The notes: generated by a model not told the origin, from the sequence alone. A stretch of 9,380 bases of DNA from Chryseobacterium gleum (GCA_945897395.1 CAMDFE010000048.1:1-9380); one strand, 5' to 3'. Numbered from the stretch's first letter, positions 1-6,989 are shown. A program made the numbers and translations.

Positions 1-557
1 ATGTTAATTGCAGGAAGCATCAACGTTCCGTTCTTTTCACGGTCGTACAAACGAAGAACTCCAGTAGTCGTCTCTTCAGAGATACCACGAATTCCAGCTG
101 CTAACGCAGGGAAACGATCGAACACCATGTTCGTTAAATCGCCGCCGTCATCTAAGATCATATTTAATGGTTCACCGCCTTCAAAAGCGTGAAGTGTTTG
201 TTCAATACACCAATCGAATTCCTCTTCGTTCATTCCCTTCCATGCGAAAACAGGAATACCCGCAGCAGCAATTGCAGCAGCAGCGTGGTCTTGTGTCGAG
301 AAGATATTACATGAGCTCCAAGAAACTTGTGCTCCCAATTCAATAAGCGTTTCAATTAAAACGGCTGTTTGAATAGTCATGTGAAGACAACCCGCAACGC
401 GAGCGCCTTGCAGAGGCTTGCTGGCTCCGAATTCAGCACGCAAAGACATTAGTCCTGGCATCTCAGCTTCCGCCAATAAAATTTCTTTACGTCCCCACTC
501 TGCGAGAGACATGTCTTTTACTTTGTAGTTCATTGTGCTTGTGAGTGTTTGGCTCAT
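1..557 (-). CDS. ahcY: S-adenosylhomocysteine hydrolase (adenosylhomocysteinase), N-terminal part, cut by window edge
   Basis: The enzyme reversibly hydrolyses S-adenosylhomocysteine to adenosine and homocysteine in the cytoplasm, removing the product inhibitor of SAM-dependent methyltransferases. Reading the minus strand from ATG at 557 gives 185 complete codons before the window edge. Family hallmarks are clear: YKVKDMSLAEWGRKEI near residue 11, CLHMTIQTAVLIETL at about 57-71, SWSSCNIFSTQDHAAAAIAA at about 79-98, LDDGGDLTN at about 135-143 and ISEETTTGV at about 159-167. The Asp and Glu in the last two motifs belong to the substrate site. The NAD-binding domain and C-terminus lie outside the window. 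A second in-frame ATG at 533 (MNYKVKDM) is a possible start. I prefer 557 because a promoter-like TACATTTG sits 19 bases upstream, although bacterial homologues have variable N-termini. The gene is transcribed divergently from the phosphopantetheinyl transferase. Confidence 0.97.
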   Translation of the reverse strand, partial: MSQTLTSTMNYKVKDMSLAEWGRKEILLAEAEMPGLMSLRAEFGASKPLQGARVAGCLHMTIQTAVLIETLIELGAQVSWSSCNIFSTQDHAAAAIAAAGIPVFAWKGMNEEEFDWCIEQTLHAFEGGEPLNMILDDGGDLTNMVFDRFPALAAGIRGISEETTTGVLRLYDREKNGTLMLPAIN

Positions 558-576
558 ATATTCAATTATTAGTTTG
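548..576 (+). promoter_or_regulatory. Candidate promoter for the PPTase-to-rnhA operon, facing the ahcY promoter
   Basis: On the plus strand, TTTG (548-551) is followed after 17 bases by TTAGTTTG (569-576). This differs from the Bacteroidota TAnnTTTG -7 consensus by one base (TT for TA). The predicted start near 583 gives a leader of about 50 nt before ATG at 635. The upstream element lies inside the first codons of ahcY. The -7 element abuts that of ahcY at the palindrome TTTGCAAA (573-580), so polymerases could not occupy both at once. It is weaker than the ahcY candidate because of the mismatch. Confidence 0.4.
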
Positions 577-604
577 CAAATGTATAAACAGAACATTAAA
601 CAAA
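577..604 (-). promoter_or_regulatory. Candidate Bacteroidota-type promoter for ahcY
   Basis: On the minus strand, TTTG (604-601) is followed after 16 bases by TACATTTG (584-577), an exact match to the TAnnTTTG -7 element of Bacteroidota primary-sigma promoters. The spacing is slightly shorter than the usual 17-23. The predicted transcription start would be near 570, leaving a leader of about 13 nt before ATG at 557. No SD-like sequence is visible, which is normal in this phylum. Prediction is from sequence only. Confidence 0.55.
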
Positions 605-634
605 AGGTTGAATACCTTAGCAAAAAGATTTTTC

Positions 635-1222
635 ATGCCCCTTTGGCCCCACAACATTCACAAAGACCTGCACCTCTGGAATTTGACCGAGAGCAATGAC
701 TCGTGGATACAATTGGCCGAAGCAAATGCCTACTCTTTCAAGAACAACCCTCCCAACCGCAGAGATATCGAGCGTTTCGCAACATTTTTGTTGCTGAAGG
801 AAATAAAATTGGAAGGGCAAATTCAGTACAACGAGTTTGGAAAACCCCTATTGAAAGACGGAAGATTCATCAGTATTTCGCACGATAAAAACTTTGTGGG
901 GATTATTCTTCATGAAAGTGACGTTGGACTCGATATTCAAACTGCAGAAGAACGAATCCATCGTATTGCAAGCAAATTCTGTAACGAAAATGAACTCACT
1001 CGATTTCATTCAACAGAGGACAGAACAGCCATCTGGTGCACCAAGGAGGCCATCTTCAAATTCTTCGGAACGGATGTTCCTTTCGCAGAAAGCATAACTG
1101 TGAAGGCTATAAATTGGGATTCCGAACAAATAATTGCTAACTATTCGGGTGTTCATGGCGAACGTATTTTCACCCTTAAAATGAAGAACCTTAACAATAC
1201 CTTTGTGGTATACACACTATAA
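635..1222 (+). CDS. 4'-phosphopantetheinyl transferase, Sfp-like
   Basis: This enzyme moves the phosphopantetheine arm of coenzyme A onto a serine of acyl- or peptidyl-carrier proteins. The 195-residue product has the family signatures in order: a basic PNRRDIERFA segment near 40, NEFGKPLL at 67-74, the SISHD motif at 80-84, VGLDIQ at 97-102 (Mg-binding Asp100) and WCTKEAIFKFFG at 134-145 (W-x-x-K-E-A, Glu138 and Lys141). The acidic third residue found in Bacillus Sfp (DIE) is Gln here; human AASDHPPT also lacks it, so activity is still expected. I chose ATG 635 (MPLW start, as I recall for Bacteroidota homologues). A GTG at 545 would add 30 unconvincing residues and begins upstream of the likely promoter. 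The stop is 1 bp before the next gene. No synthase or carrier protein is adjacent, so the target is unknown; it could serve fatty-acid ACP or a distant pathway. Confidence 0.9.
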   Translation: MPLWPHNIHKDLHLWNLTESNDSWIQLAEANAYSFKNNPPNRRDIERFATFLLLKEIKLEGQIQYNEFGKPLLKDGRFISISHDKNFVGIILHESDVGLDIQTAEERIHRIASKFCNENELTRFHSTEDRTAIWCTKEAIFKFFGTDVPFAESITVKAINWDSEQIIANYSGVHGERIFTLKMKNLNNTFVVYTL

Positions 1223-1223
1223 C

Positions 1224-3086
1224 ATGAGAAGCTTCTTAACCCTTGCTCTGATTCTTTTTTCTATTTATGTTGAAGGACAATTCCTGTCGGCTCCCGGAAC
1301 ATACATTCATGCGCGCAACGCTTCAAACCCATCGGATAGAGAGATCTATATTTGGTCAGAAGACTTCGCCGATGGTATTCCTACAACATGGAATAACTCG
1401 GGTGCTCCAACGCTAGCCGTTTGGGAATACCGCGGGCCTTCAACAAACCCCAATCAATTGGTTGGTTCAAGAGGATCGTGTCTTCCCGACGGTAACGTTG
1501 GAGAAGCTATTACAAGTAGCACAGCTTCAAGTGGATTTGTGATTTTCGATTCGAATTATTGGGACAACAATTTAAATCCATGTACTGTCGATAATTTCGG
1601 GACAGGACAAGCACCGGGTCCACATCTCTCCTACTTAACCACTCCATCTATTAACTTAACCGGATTTCCGAATTCTGTATTGGAATTCGAACAATACATT
1701 CACTATTATTTAGGAAATACTCGCGTTGAAATTTCCATAGCCAACGGACCGTGGGAAGTTCTTTACACCAATATTCTAGATCAAGGAATCACCACTCAAA
1801 ATGCGCAAACCGTTCGCATGCCTTTACCTGCCTCAGCAGGTAATCAGAGCGATGTGAAGCTGCGATTTGTCTACGACGGACTTTACTACTTCTGGCAACT
1901 CGATGACATTCGAATTCTTCAAGGTTATGCCAATGACTTAATTATTGAAAATTCTTCATACGGCGATTTCGATTTAAACAATCCCGATCACACCACCGGA
2001 TTCGAAATGATGGAGTACACACAATATCCAAGCGTATTTGCCCCACTCGTGCATTTGGAGAGCAACGTGTTCAATTTAGGTACGAATGTTCAAACCAACG
2101 TGGCATTGAACGCGAGCATAATCAATGATAATTCTGGTGTATTGATCTTCGAAAGCAATTCGCCACTTCTAGCCGATTTAGCTCCCGGAGCAGACTCCGT
2201 TCTTGTTGCAGGAGAATTTCAAATTGACCCATCGGTTTCGCACTACAGCGCCTATTTCAACAGTCTTCAATCCGAAACCGATGAGAACATCCTCAATCAG
2301 ATTGAATGGCTTCAATTCGATGTAACACCTGTGACCTACGCTCGTGATGAAAACAGCTTGGGCTCCATGTTTCTTCCTTCAGAAGCATACGCCGATGCAC
2401 CTTTCGAAATGGGCGCGGTGTATTTACTTCCGTCATCTGGACAACAACTGCACAGCGTAAGTGTTGCCATTGGTGAAGGGACTACTCTTCCCTCTTCGGT
2501 TTACGCAACTGTGTTTCCGTTCTCGATTGCAACAGGAATTGGAGCAGCCATTGCAACTACACAAGACTTTGCCATTGCGGAAGCTGACATTAATTCTTTT
2601 GGTGGTGCCAGCATGAAAGTTCTTTCATTCGACACGCCCGTATATTTATCGCAAGGACTGTATCTTGTTGCCGTGGGATCTCCGAACAGTGCGTTTCAAG
2701 CGGTGATTGGACTGTCGGGGAAATCGGAAGACTTGAGTGCATGGGTACGTTTCAATAATTCAAACACCGATCTTTTTTACCTCACGCGTACACCAATGAT
2801 CCGCATGAATTTCGGTCCTGTTTCAAACATAACCGAACAATCATTCGGTCAGTCGTTTCAGATTTATCCGAATCCAGCAAGCGAATCTCTTTCTATTCTT
2901 TTGAATGAAAAAGAATCAGCGCTGATTGAAATTTTCGACCAAACCGGAAGACGCGTTCATTCTCAAAAAAGCAACACTGAAGTGTTAAAAATTGAACTGA
3001 ATGTTTCCGATTTTTCTGCTGGAATATATACTGTTAAAGTAATTCAAGCGAATCACTCTTCGTCGCAAATTTTCATCAAGGAATAA
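1224..3086 (+). CDS. Secreted protein with jelly-roll (choice-of-anchor J-like) domain and T9SS type A sorting domain
   Basis: The protein has 620 residues starting at MRSFLTLALILFSIYVEG, a signal peptide probably cut after about residue 18. Residues 44-231 run from WSEDFADGIPTTW to FWQLDDIRI, the pattern of the choice-of-anchor J / cleaved-adhesin jelly-roll domain. It contains two cysteines (about 86 and 120) that could form a disulfide. The middle, about 235-540, is beta-rich, and I do not recognise it. Residues 545-620 are a T9SS type A sorting domain: FQIYPNPASESL, the middle block IEIFDQTGRRVHSQ and the ending SAGIYTVKV...QIFIKE. The protein is therefore expected to cross the outer membrane through PorU/SprA-type machinery and be surface-attached or released. 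No protease or glycosidase motif is visible, so the role (adhesion, matrix or binding) is open. ATG 1224 is preferred over an upstream in-frame start at 1203 that would bury the signal peptide. It lies 1 bp after the PPTase and 3 bp before the GH3 gene. Confidence 0.88.
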   Translation: MRSFLTLALILFSIYVEGQFLSAPGTYIHARNASNPSDREIYIWSEDFADGIPTTWNNSGAPTLAVWEYRGPSTNPNQLVGSRGSCLPDGNVGEAITSSTASSGFVIFDSNYWDNNLNPCTVDNFGTGQAPGPHLSYLTTPSINLTGFPNSVLEFEQYIHYYLGNTRVEISIANGPWEVLYTNILDQGITTQNAQTVRMPLPASAGNQSDVKLRFVYDGLYYFWQLDDIRILQGYANDLIIENSSYGDFDLNNPDHTTGFEMMEYTQYPSVFAPLVHLESNVFNLGTNVQTNVALNASIINDNSGVLIFESNSPLLADLAPGADSVLVAGEFQIDPSVSHYSAYFNSLQSETDENILNQIEWLQFDVTPVTYARDENSLGSMFLPSEAYADAPFEMGAVYLLPSSGQQLHSVSVAIGEGTTLPSSVYATVFPFSIATGIGAAIATTQDFAIAEADINSFGGASMKVLSFDTPVYLSQGLYLVAVGSPNSAFQAVIGLSGKSEDLSAWVRFNNSNTDLFYLTRTPMIRMNFGPVSNITEQSFGQSFQIYPNPASESLSILLNEKESALIEIFDQTGRRVHSQKSNTEVLKIELNVSDFSAGIYTVKVIQANHSSSQIFIKE

Positions 3087-3089
3087 GAG

Positions 3090-4586
3090 ATGTCCATTAA
3101 GTCAAGTACCAGTCTTTGGCTCGGAAAGCGAATGCGATATTCGTTGTTGAATGAAAATGATCATGCGCAAGTATTGCAACAAAGCGTTTTAAAAAATCTC
3201 TTGCACGAAGCAAGCAATACTGCATTCGGGAACGATCACAACTTCAAGAACATTTCGAATCATTCCGAGTGGAAACAAGCAGTTCCTGTTCGCGATTACG
3301 AAGAATTGGTTCCCTACATGGAGCGTGCGAAAGCCGGAGAGCTTTCTGTTCTGTGGCCAGGAATGCCTAAATATTTTTGCAAAACTTCTGGCACAACGAG
3401 CGGAACAAAGTTCATTCCGCTTACACAAGCATCTTTGCCGAACCACATTGGCTCGGCACGAAATGCATTGTTGAATTACATTGGTGAAACGGGCAAGTCG
3501 AATTTCGTAGATGGCAAAATGATTTTCCTTCAAGGAAGTCCTGAACTAGACCGATTAGATTCTGGAATCCCTTACGGAAGACTTTCAGGCATTGTGGCCA
3601 ATCACGTCCCTGCCTATTTACAAAAGAATCGCATGCCTTCCTACTCAACCAATTGCATTGAAGATTGGGAAACGAAAATCAATAGAATTGTTGAAGAAAC
3701 TTCGAAGCAAGACATGCGGCTGATCTCAGGAATTCCAAGTTGGGTGCAGATGTATTTCGAATTGCTTCTTGAAAAAACAGGTAAGCAAACCATCAAAGAA
3801 ATATTTCCGAATTTCGAATTGTTCGTTTTCGGAGGAGTGAATTTCGCTCCATACAAATCGCGCTTCGCAGAACTCATAGGAGAAGAAATTCCAACCATAG
3901 AATTATATCCGGCAAGTGAGGGATTCCTCGCCTATCAAGACTCTCAGACCGAAGAAGGTTTGCGTCTGAATGTGAACAGTGGAATCTATTTCGAATTCAT
4001 TAAAGCCGACGAATACTTCTCTGAAAATCCGAAGCGCTATGCATTGTATGAAGTTGAATTAGGCGTGAACTATGCGCTCATCTTAAGCAACAACGCCGGC
4101 CTTTGGGCGTATAGCATTGGCGATACCGTGAAATTTGTTTCACTCAATCCCTATCGCATTTTAGTCACAGGAAGAATCAAACATTTTACCAGTGCATTCG
4201 GAGAACACGTGATTGGTGAAGAAGTTGACAGAGCTATGTCTAACGCATTGAAGCAACTTCACTTTTCTGTGAATGAATTCCACGTTGCGCCACAAGTGCA
4301 GCCGACAGAAGGGCTTCCCTACCACGAATGGATCATAGAATTCAACGGCGAAACACCTGAATTGAATTTACTTCAAGAATTATTAGACAATAAAATGCAA
4401 GAACAAAATGTTTACTACAAAGACCTCATTGTTGGGAGCGTTTTACAGAGGCTGAAAATCACTTCGGTGAAAAACGGTGCATTCAATGCCTACATGAAAT
4501 CGCAAGGAAAACTAGGAGGTCAGAATAAAATTCCACGACTTGCGAACGATCGAAAATTGGCCGATGCATTACTTCAATACAAATAA
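3090..4586 (+). CDS. GH3 family acyl-adenylating enzyme (GH3 auxin-responsive promoter family protein)
   Basis: GH3 proteins belong to the ANL adenylating superfamily. In plants they adenylate a carboxylic acid (jasmonate, auxin) and join it to an amino acid. Bacterial members are common in Bacteroidota, and their substrates are mostly unknown. This 498-residue protein is of normal length, without signal peptide, and thus cytoplasmic. Motifs in order are the P-loop-like FCKTSGTTSGTKFIPLT (96-112), FVFGGVNFAP (245-254), ELYPASEGF (271-279, ATP and adenylate binding), WAYSIGDTVKF (339-349, with the ribose-binding Asp) and TGRIKHF (360-366, the hinge before the C-terminal lobe). All core ATP residues I can identify are kept, so it should be active. 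ATG 3090 lies 3 bp after the preceding stop, with AAGGAA about 11 bases upstream as a weak ribosome site. The 3' end overlaps the next gene by 23 bp, suggesting coupled translation. Acyl acceptor and acid cannot be read from the sequence. Confidence 0.92.
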   Translation: MSIKSSTSLWLGKRMRYSLLNENDHAQVLQQSVLKNLLHEASNTAFGNDHNFKNISNHSEWKQAVPVRDYEELVPYMERAKAGELSVLWPGMPKYFCKTSGTTSGTKFIPLTQASLPNHIGSARNALLNYIGETGKSNFVDGKMIFLQGSPELDRLDSGIPYGRLSGIVANHVPAYLQKNRMPSYSTNCIEDWETKINRIVEETSKQDMRLISGIPSWVQMYFELLLEKTGKQTIKEIFPNFELFVFGGVNFAPYKSRFAELIGEEIPTIELYPASEGFLAYQDSQTEEGLRLNVNSGIYFEFIKADEYFSENPKRYALYEVELGVNYALILSNNAGLWAYSIGDTVKFVSLNPYRILVTGRIKHFTSAFGEHVIGEEVDRAMSNALKQLHFSVNEFHVAPQVQPTEGLPYHEWIIEFNGETPELNLLQELLDNKMQEQNVYYKDLIVGSVLQRLKITSVKNGAFNAYMKSQGKLGGQNKIPRLANDRKLADALLQYK

Positions 4587-5892
4587 AATTCTCTTCCTGC
4601 TTTTTACGCTCTTGTGTTTCAACACCAGCGCGCAATTGCGATGGAGCGAACAAAACGTGAACTACGGCGTCTTCACGAAATACACCGAGCGTGTTACAGA
4701 TATTGTTGTTTGGAATGAGGGAACAAAAACAGATCACCTGTTGCGTGCAGACTTCTCCCCGAACTTTCAAGTGCTGTATTCAACGAAGGACGTGCAACCT
4801 GGAGACAGCTTGGTCATTCGAATCAAATTCAATCCGAGAAAAACAGGAAAATTCAAAGAAGTTGTTCCTGTCTATTTCGCTTCACAAAGCGTTTCAACTT
4901 CGGTTACCATAAGCGCTGAAGTTACTTATGTGAATTTAACGGAAGATCTTCCTTGTCCGCATTTCAACGAAAAACCGACACGGTGTTGCGGCGAATTTTC
5001 ATTAGACATTTTAGTCCTTGATAAAGCAACACGCAAACCCATTAAAGATGCCGATGTTGAAGTGATTGAAAAACGTATTCTTCAACTTACAAAAAAAACA
5101 AATAAAGACGGAGAAGTGAATGCGGAAATACCTATCGGCTATTACACGCTCTATGCAGGAAAGTCAGGATACACAGGCGAATCGCTCACCACACAAGTGA
5201 ACTTGCACAACCATCGTTTCGTCTTCGAATTAGAGAAGAAAGAAGTTCCTGTTCCACCAATTGTAACTGTTCCAATCGATTCCATTCCTGACGTGGTCGT
5301 AACGGAACCCATTCCGAATAGCACATTCGACGAAAAGGAATTCGTTCCGAACAATATTTCATTTCTGATTGACATCTCAGGATCAATGGCACAGGGAGAC
5401 AAATGGCCATTGACACTACAAGCGCTTTCATCGCTATCGGGCGTTATGCGTGCAACAGATCAATTGTCTGTAATCACGTATTCCGAAAAAGCAAAAGTGC
5501 TTTTGAATACGACAAGTGGAAATGGAATAAGTGATTTAGGTTTGCTGTTGGAAGGAAAAAAGCCAAACGGACAAACCAGCGGAACAGCGGGATTCAACGC
5601 TGCCTTCCGCATGTTGCGCAAATCGAAAATTGAAGCAGGAAACAATCAGCTATTTGTTATCACAGACGGTGCCTTCAAACCGGAAGATGAGAAGCGCATT
5701 GAGAAATTGGTTCGATTAGCGAACAAGCGTAAAATTCACACGACCGTAATTGTGGTGAAAGGAAGTAAATTCGCTAAAGAAAATTTGGAGAAGATTTCTA
5801 AATTTGGAGAGGGTTCTTTTCTCTGCATTGAAAATGCAGAAGATGCGCAATCGAAAATTTTCGAACTAATAAAGCAGCAATCGAAAAAATGA
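4564..5892 (+). CDS. Secreted three-domain protein: SPD-2/DUF1573-like, carboxypeptidase-regulatory-like and von Willebrand A domains
   Basis: The product has 442 residues. The signal peptide spans residues 1-24 (KILFLLFTLLCFNTSAQ core, cut after AQ; Cys is not in a lipobox). Residues about 27-120 resemble the ASPM-SPD-2-Hydin/DUF1573 Ig-like fold (NYGVFTKYTERV, LVIRIKFNPRKTGKFKE). A short cysteine cluster follows (CP...RCCGE, Cys131, 141, 142). Residues about 145-224 look like a carboxypeptidase D regulatory-like beta sandwich (LDKATRKPIKDADVEV, NKDGEV, AGKSGYTG). A Pro/Val-rich linker (225-260) leads to a vWA domain (265-438) with an intact MIDAS: DISGSM (270-275), Thr341 in TSGTAG and Asp368 in VITDGAF. 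It is expected in the periplasm or on the surface, binding a partner through Mg. There is no T9SS sorting domain and no TM helix to anchor it. ATG 4564 is chosen because a TTG at 4540 would only add residues before the signal peptide. It overlaps GH3 by 23 bp and udk by 4 bp. Function is unknown. Confidence 0.85.
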   Translation: MHYFNTNKILFLLFTLLCFNTSAQLRWSEQNVNYGVFTKYTERVTDIVVWNEGTKTDHLLRADFSPNFQVLYSTKDVQPGDSLVIRIKFNPRKTGKFKEVVPVYFASQSVSTSVTISAEVTYVNLTEDLPCPHFNEKPTRCCGEFSLDILVLDKATRKPIKDADVEVIEKRILQLTKKTNKDGEVNAEIPIGYYTLYAGKSGYTGESLTTQVNLHNHRFVFELEKKEVPVPPIVTVPIDSIPDVVVTEPIPNSTFDEKEFVPNNISFLIDISGSMAQGDKWPLTLQALSSLSGVMRATDQLSVITYSEKAKVLLNTTSGNGISDLGLLLEGKKPNGQTSGTAGFNAAFRMLRKSKIEAGNNQLFVITDGAFKPEDEKRIEKLVRLANKRKIHTTVIVVKGSKFAKENLEKISKFGEGSFLCIENAEDAQSKIFELIKQQSKK

Positions 5893-6497
5893 GTGAAGTA
5901 AAAATCATAGGTATTTCGGGTGGAAGTGGATCGGGCAAGACAACTTTTTTAAGTGGCCTGAAGGAGCGAATTCCAAGCGAACACCTAGCTCTTGTCTCTC
6001 AAGACAACTACTACAAGCCGCAAATAGAGCAGCACAGAGACGAGAACGGCTGGGTGAATTATGACCTTCCAACTGGAATAGAAAAAGAAAGATTGATCCA
6101 CGACATGAATCAATTGTTGAATGGAAATGCGATTGAGTTTTTGGAATACAACTTCAACAATCCAGCATGGGAGCCGCAGAAGATGACCATTCAACCGGCA
6201 CCTATTGTTGTCATGGAGGGATTGTTTGTTTTTCATTACAGCGAAATTTTCGAAATACTTCATCATAGAATTTACCTCGACGCCCCTGTTGATTTACGTC
6301 TGGAAAGACGCATCAATCGCGACCTTGGACAACGCGGATATCCCGAACACGAAGTTCGTTATCAGTGGGACAACCATGTGCGTCCGGCCGAGATTGAATA
6401 TCTCGAGCCCTTCATTGACCGTTGTGATTTAATCATTGATAGCACGAAGCCCATTGAAAGCGAAATTGATCGTTTGGTAAAACTATTGGGATACTGA
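5889..6497 (+). CDS. udk: Uridine kinase
   Basis: The enzyme phosphorylates uridine and cytidine to UMP and CMP with ATP or GTP in pyrimidine salvage, in the cytoplasm. The 202-residue length fits the family. Motifs are a P-loop GGSGSGKTT (11-19), SQDNYY (37-42), VNYDLPTG (56-63, equivalent to the N-[FY]-D-x-P nucleoside-site motif), VVMEGLFVF (107-115, Walker B-like), the lid RRINRDLGQRG (140-150) and DLIID near 180. Tyr58 and Arg149 lie where substrate-site residues are expected, by analogy. Phosphoribulokinases share the fold, but the short length and the QDNYY and RRINRD motifs favour uridine kinase. The start ATG overlaps the previous stop as ATGA, and the stop overlaps the rnhA start as TGATG. 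Both suggest translational coupling within the operon. Confidence 0.93.
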   Translation: MSEVKIIGISGGSGSGKTTFLSGLKERIPSEHLALVSQDNYYKPQIEQHRDENGWVNYDLPTGIEKERLIHDMNQLLNGNAIEFLEYNFNNPAWEPQKMTIQPAPIVVMEGLFVFHYSEIFEILHHRIYLDAPVDLRLERRINRDLGQRGYPEHEVRYQWDNHVRPAEIEYLEPFIDRCDLIIDSTKPIESEIDRLVKLLGY

Positions 6498-6961
6498 TGG
6501 ACATTATCATATACACAGACGGCGCGGCGAAAGGCAATCCGGGTCCAGGCGGATACGGAGCTGTTCTCATGGCAGGAAAATTCCACAAAGAAATTTCAGA
6601 GGGCTTTCGTCTCACCACCAATAACCGCATGGAGCTTATGGCCGTTTGCGCTGCTTTGGAATTGTTAAAATTCGATAACAGTCCGGTTACCGTTTACAGC
6701 GATTCGAAATATGTTGTTGATGCCGTAGAAAAAAAATGGATTGCCGGCTGGGTGAAACGAGCGTGGAAAAACGTGAAGAATCCTGATTTATGGAAACGTT
6801 ACATGGCTGTGGCAGCCAAACACAACGTGAAATTCGTTTGGGTGAAAGGTCATGCTGGAAATACATACAACGAACGATGCGATGAACTTGCCGTTGCGGC
6901 ATGCACAGGAAGAAATTTGCCTGCCGATACGTGGTATGAGCAGAATGCCTCTTCCGATTAA
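6497..6961 (+). CDS. rnhA: Ribonuclease HI
   Basis: The enzyme cuts the RNA strand of RNA-DNA hybrids, removing R-loops and primers. The 154 residues are close to the E. coli length. All four carboxylates of the active site are visible: Asp8 (IIYTDGAAKGNPGPGGYG), Glu46 (TTNNRMELMA), Asp69 (TVYSDSKYVV) and Asp129 (RCDELA). His119 lies in WVKGHAGNTYNERCD. The basic handle region is present at about 80-100 (KKWIAGWVKRAWKNVKNPDLW), so this is a type 1 enzyme with its substrate-binding protrusion. There is no N-terminal hybrid-binding domain. ATG 6497 shares one base with the udk stop. It is the last gene of the compact operon, and a promoter-like element for the following gene begins directly after its TAA. 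An A8 run at 6729-6736 is in frame. Confidence 0.97.
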   Translation: MDIIIYTDGAAKGNPGPGGYGAVLMAGKFHKEISEGFRLTTNNRMELMAVCAALELLKFDNSPVTVYSDSKYVVDAVEKKWIAGWVKRAWKNVKNPDLWKRYMAVAAKHNVKFVWVKGHAGNTYNERCDELAVAACTGRNLPADTWYEQNASSD

Positions 6962-6989
6962 TTGTTTAACTTATTCAATACTATATTTG
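6962..6989 (+). promoter_or_regulatory. Bacteroidota-type promoter for the glutaryl-CoA dehydrogenase gene
   Basis: TTG (6962-6964) is followed after exactly 17 bases by TATATTTG (6982-6989), a full match to the TTG-N17-23-TAnnTTTG consensus. It starts on the base after the rnhA stop and predicts a transcript start near 6996, about 11 nt before ATG 7007. This supports both a new transcription unit here and the choice of ATG 7007 over the later ATG at 7046. No terminator is visible between rnhA and this site. Confidence 0.7.

Noticed and set aside
1..192. Plus-strand open frame of 63 codons at the window start
   Set aside because: It is antisense to the well-conserved ahcY reading frame and has no recognisable protein features.
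545..634. GTG-initiated 30-residue N-terminal extension of the PPTase
   Set aside because: It overlaps the ahcY start codon and the likely promoter, and the residues do not resemble the family; ATG 635 fits better.
1347..1354. TATATTTG, a -7-like match inside the first T9SS gene
   Set aside because: No TTG or TTTG lies 17-23 bases upstream, and it falls in the middle of a coding region, so it is best taken as chance.
3189..3898. Several minus-strand open frames of 75-114 codons under the GH3 gene
   Set aside because: They are shadows of a strongly conserved coding frame, with no domain, no upstream signals and low-complexity odd compositions.
5151..5431. Two overlapping minus-strand frames of about 80 codons under the vWA gene
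   Set aside because: They are antisense to the linker and vWA region of a clear secreted protein; no family features or start signals.
6729..6736. A8 run in rnhA as a possible programmed frameshift site
   Set aside because: The frame continues intact through all catalytic motifs, and no alternative-frame product or stimulatory structure is evident.
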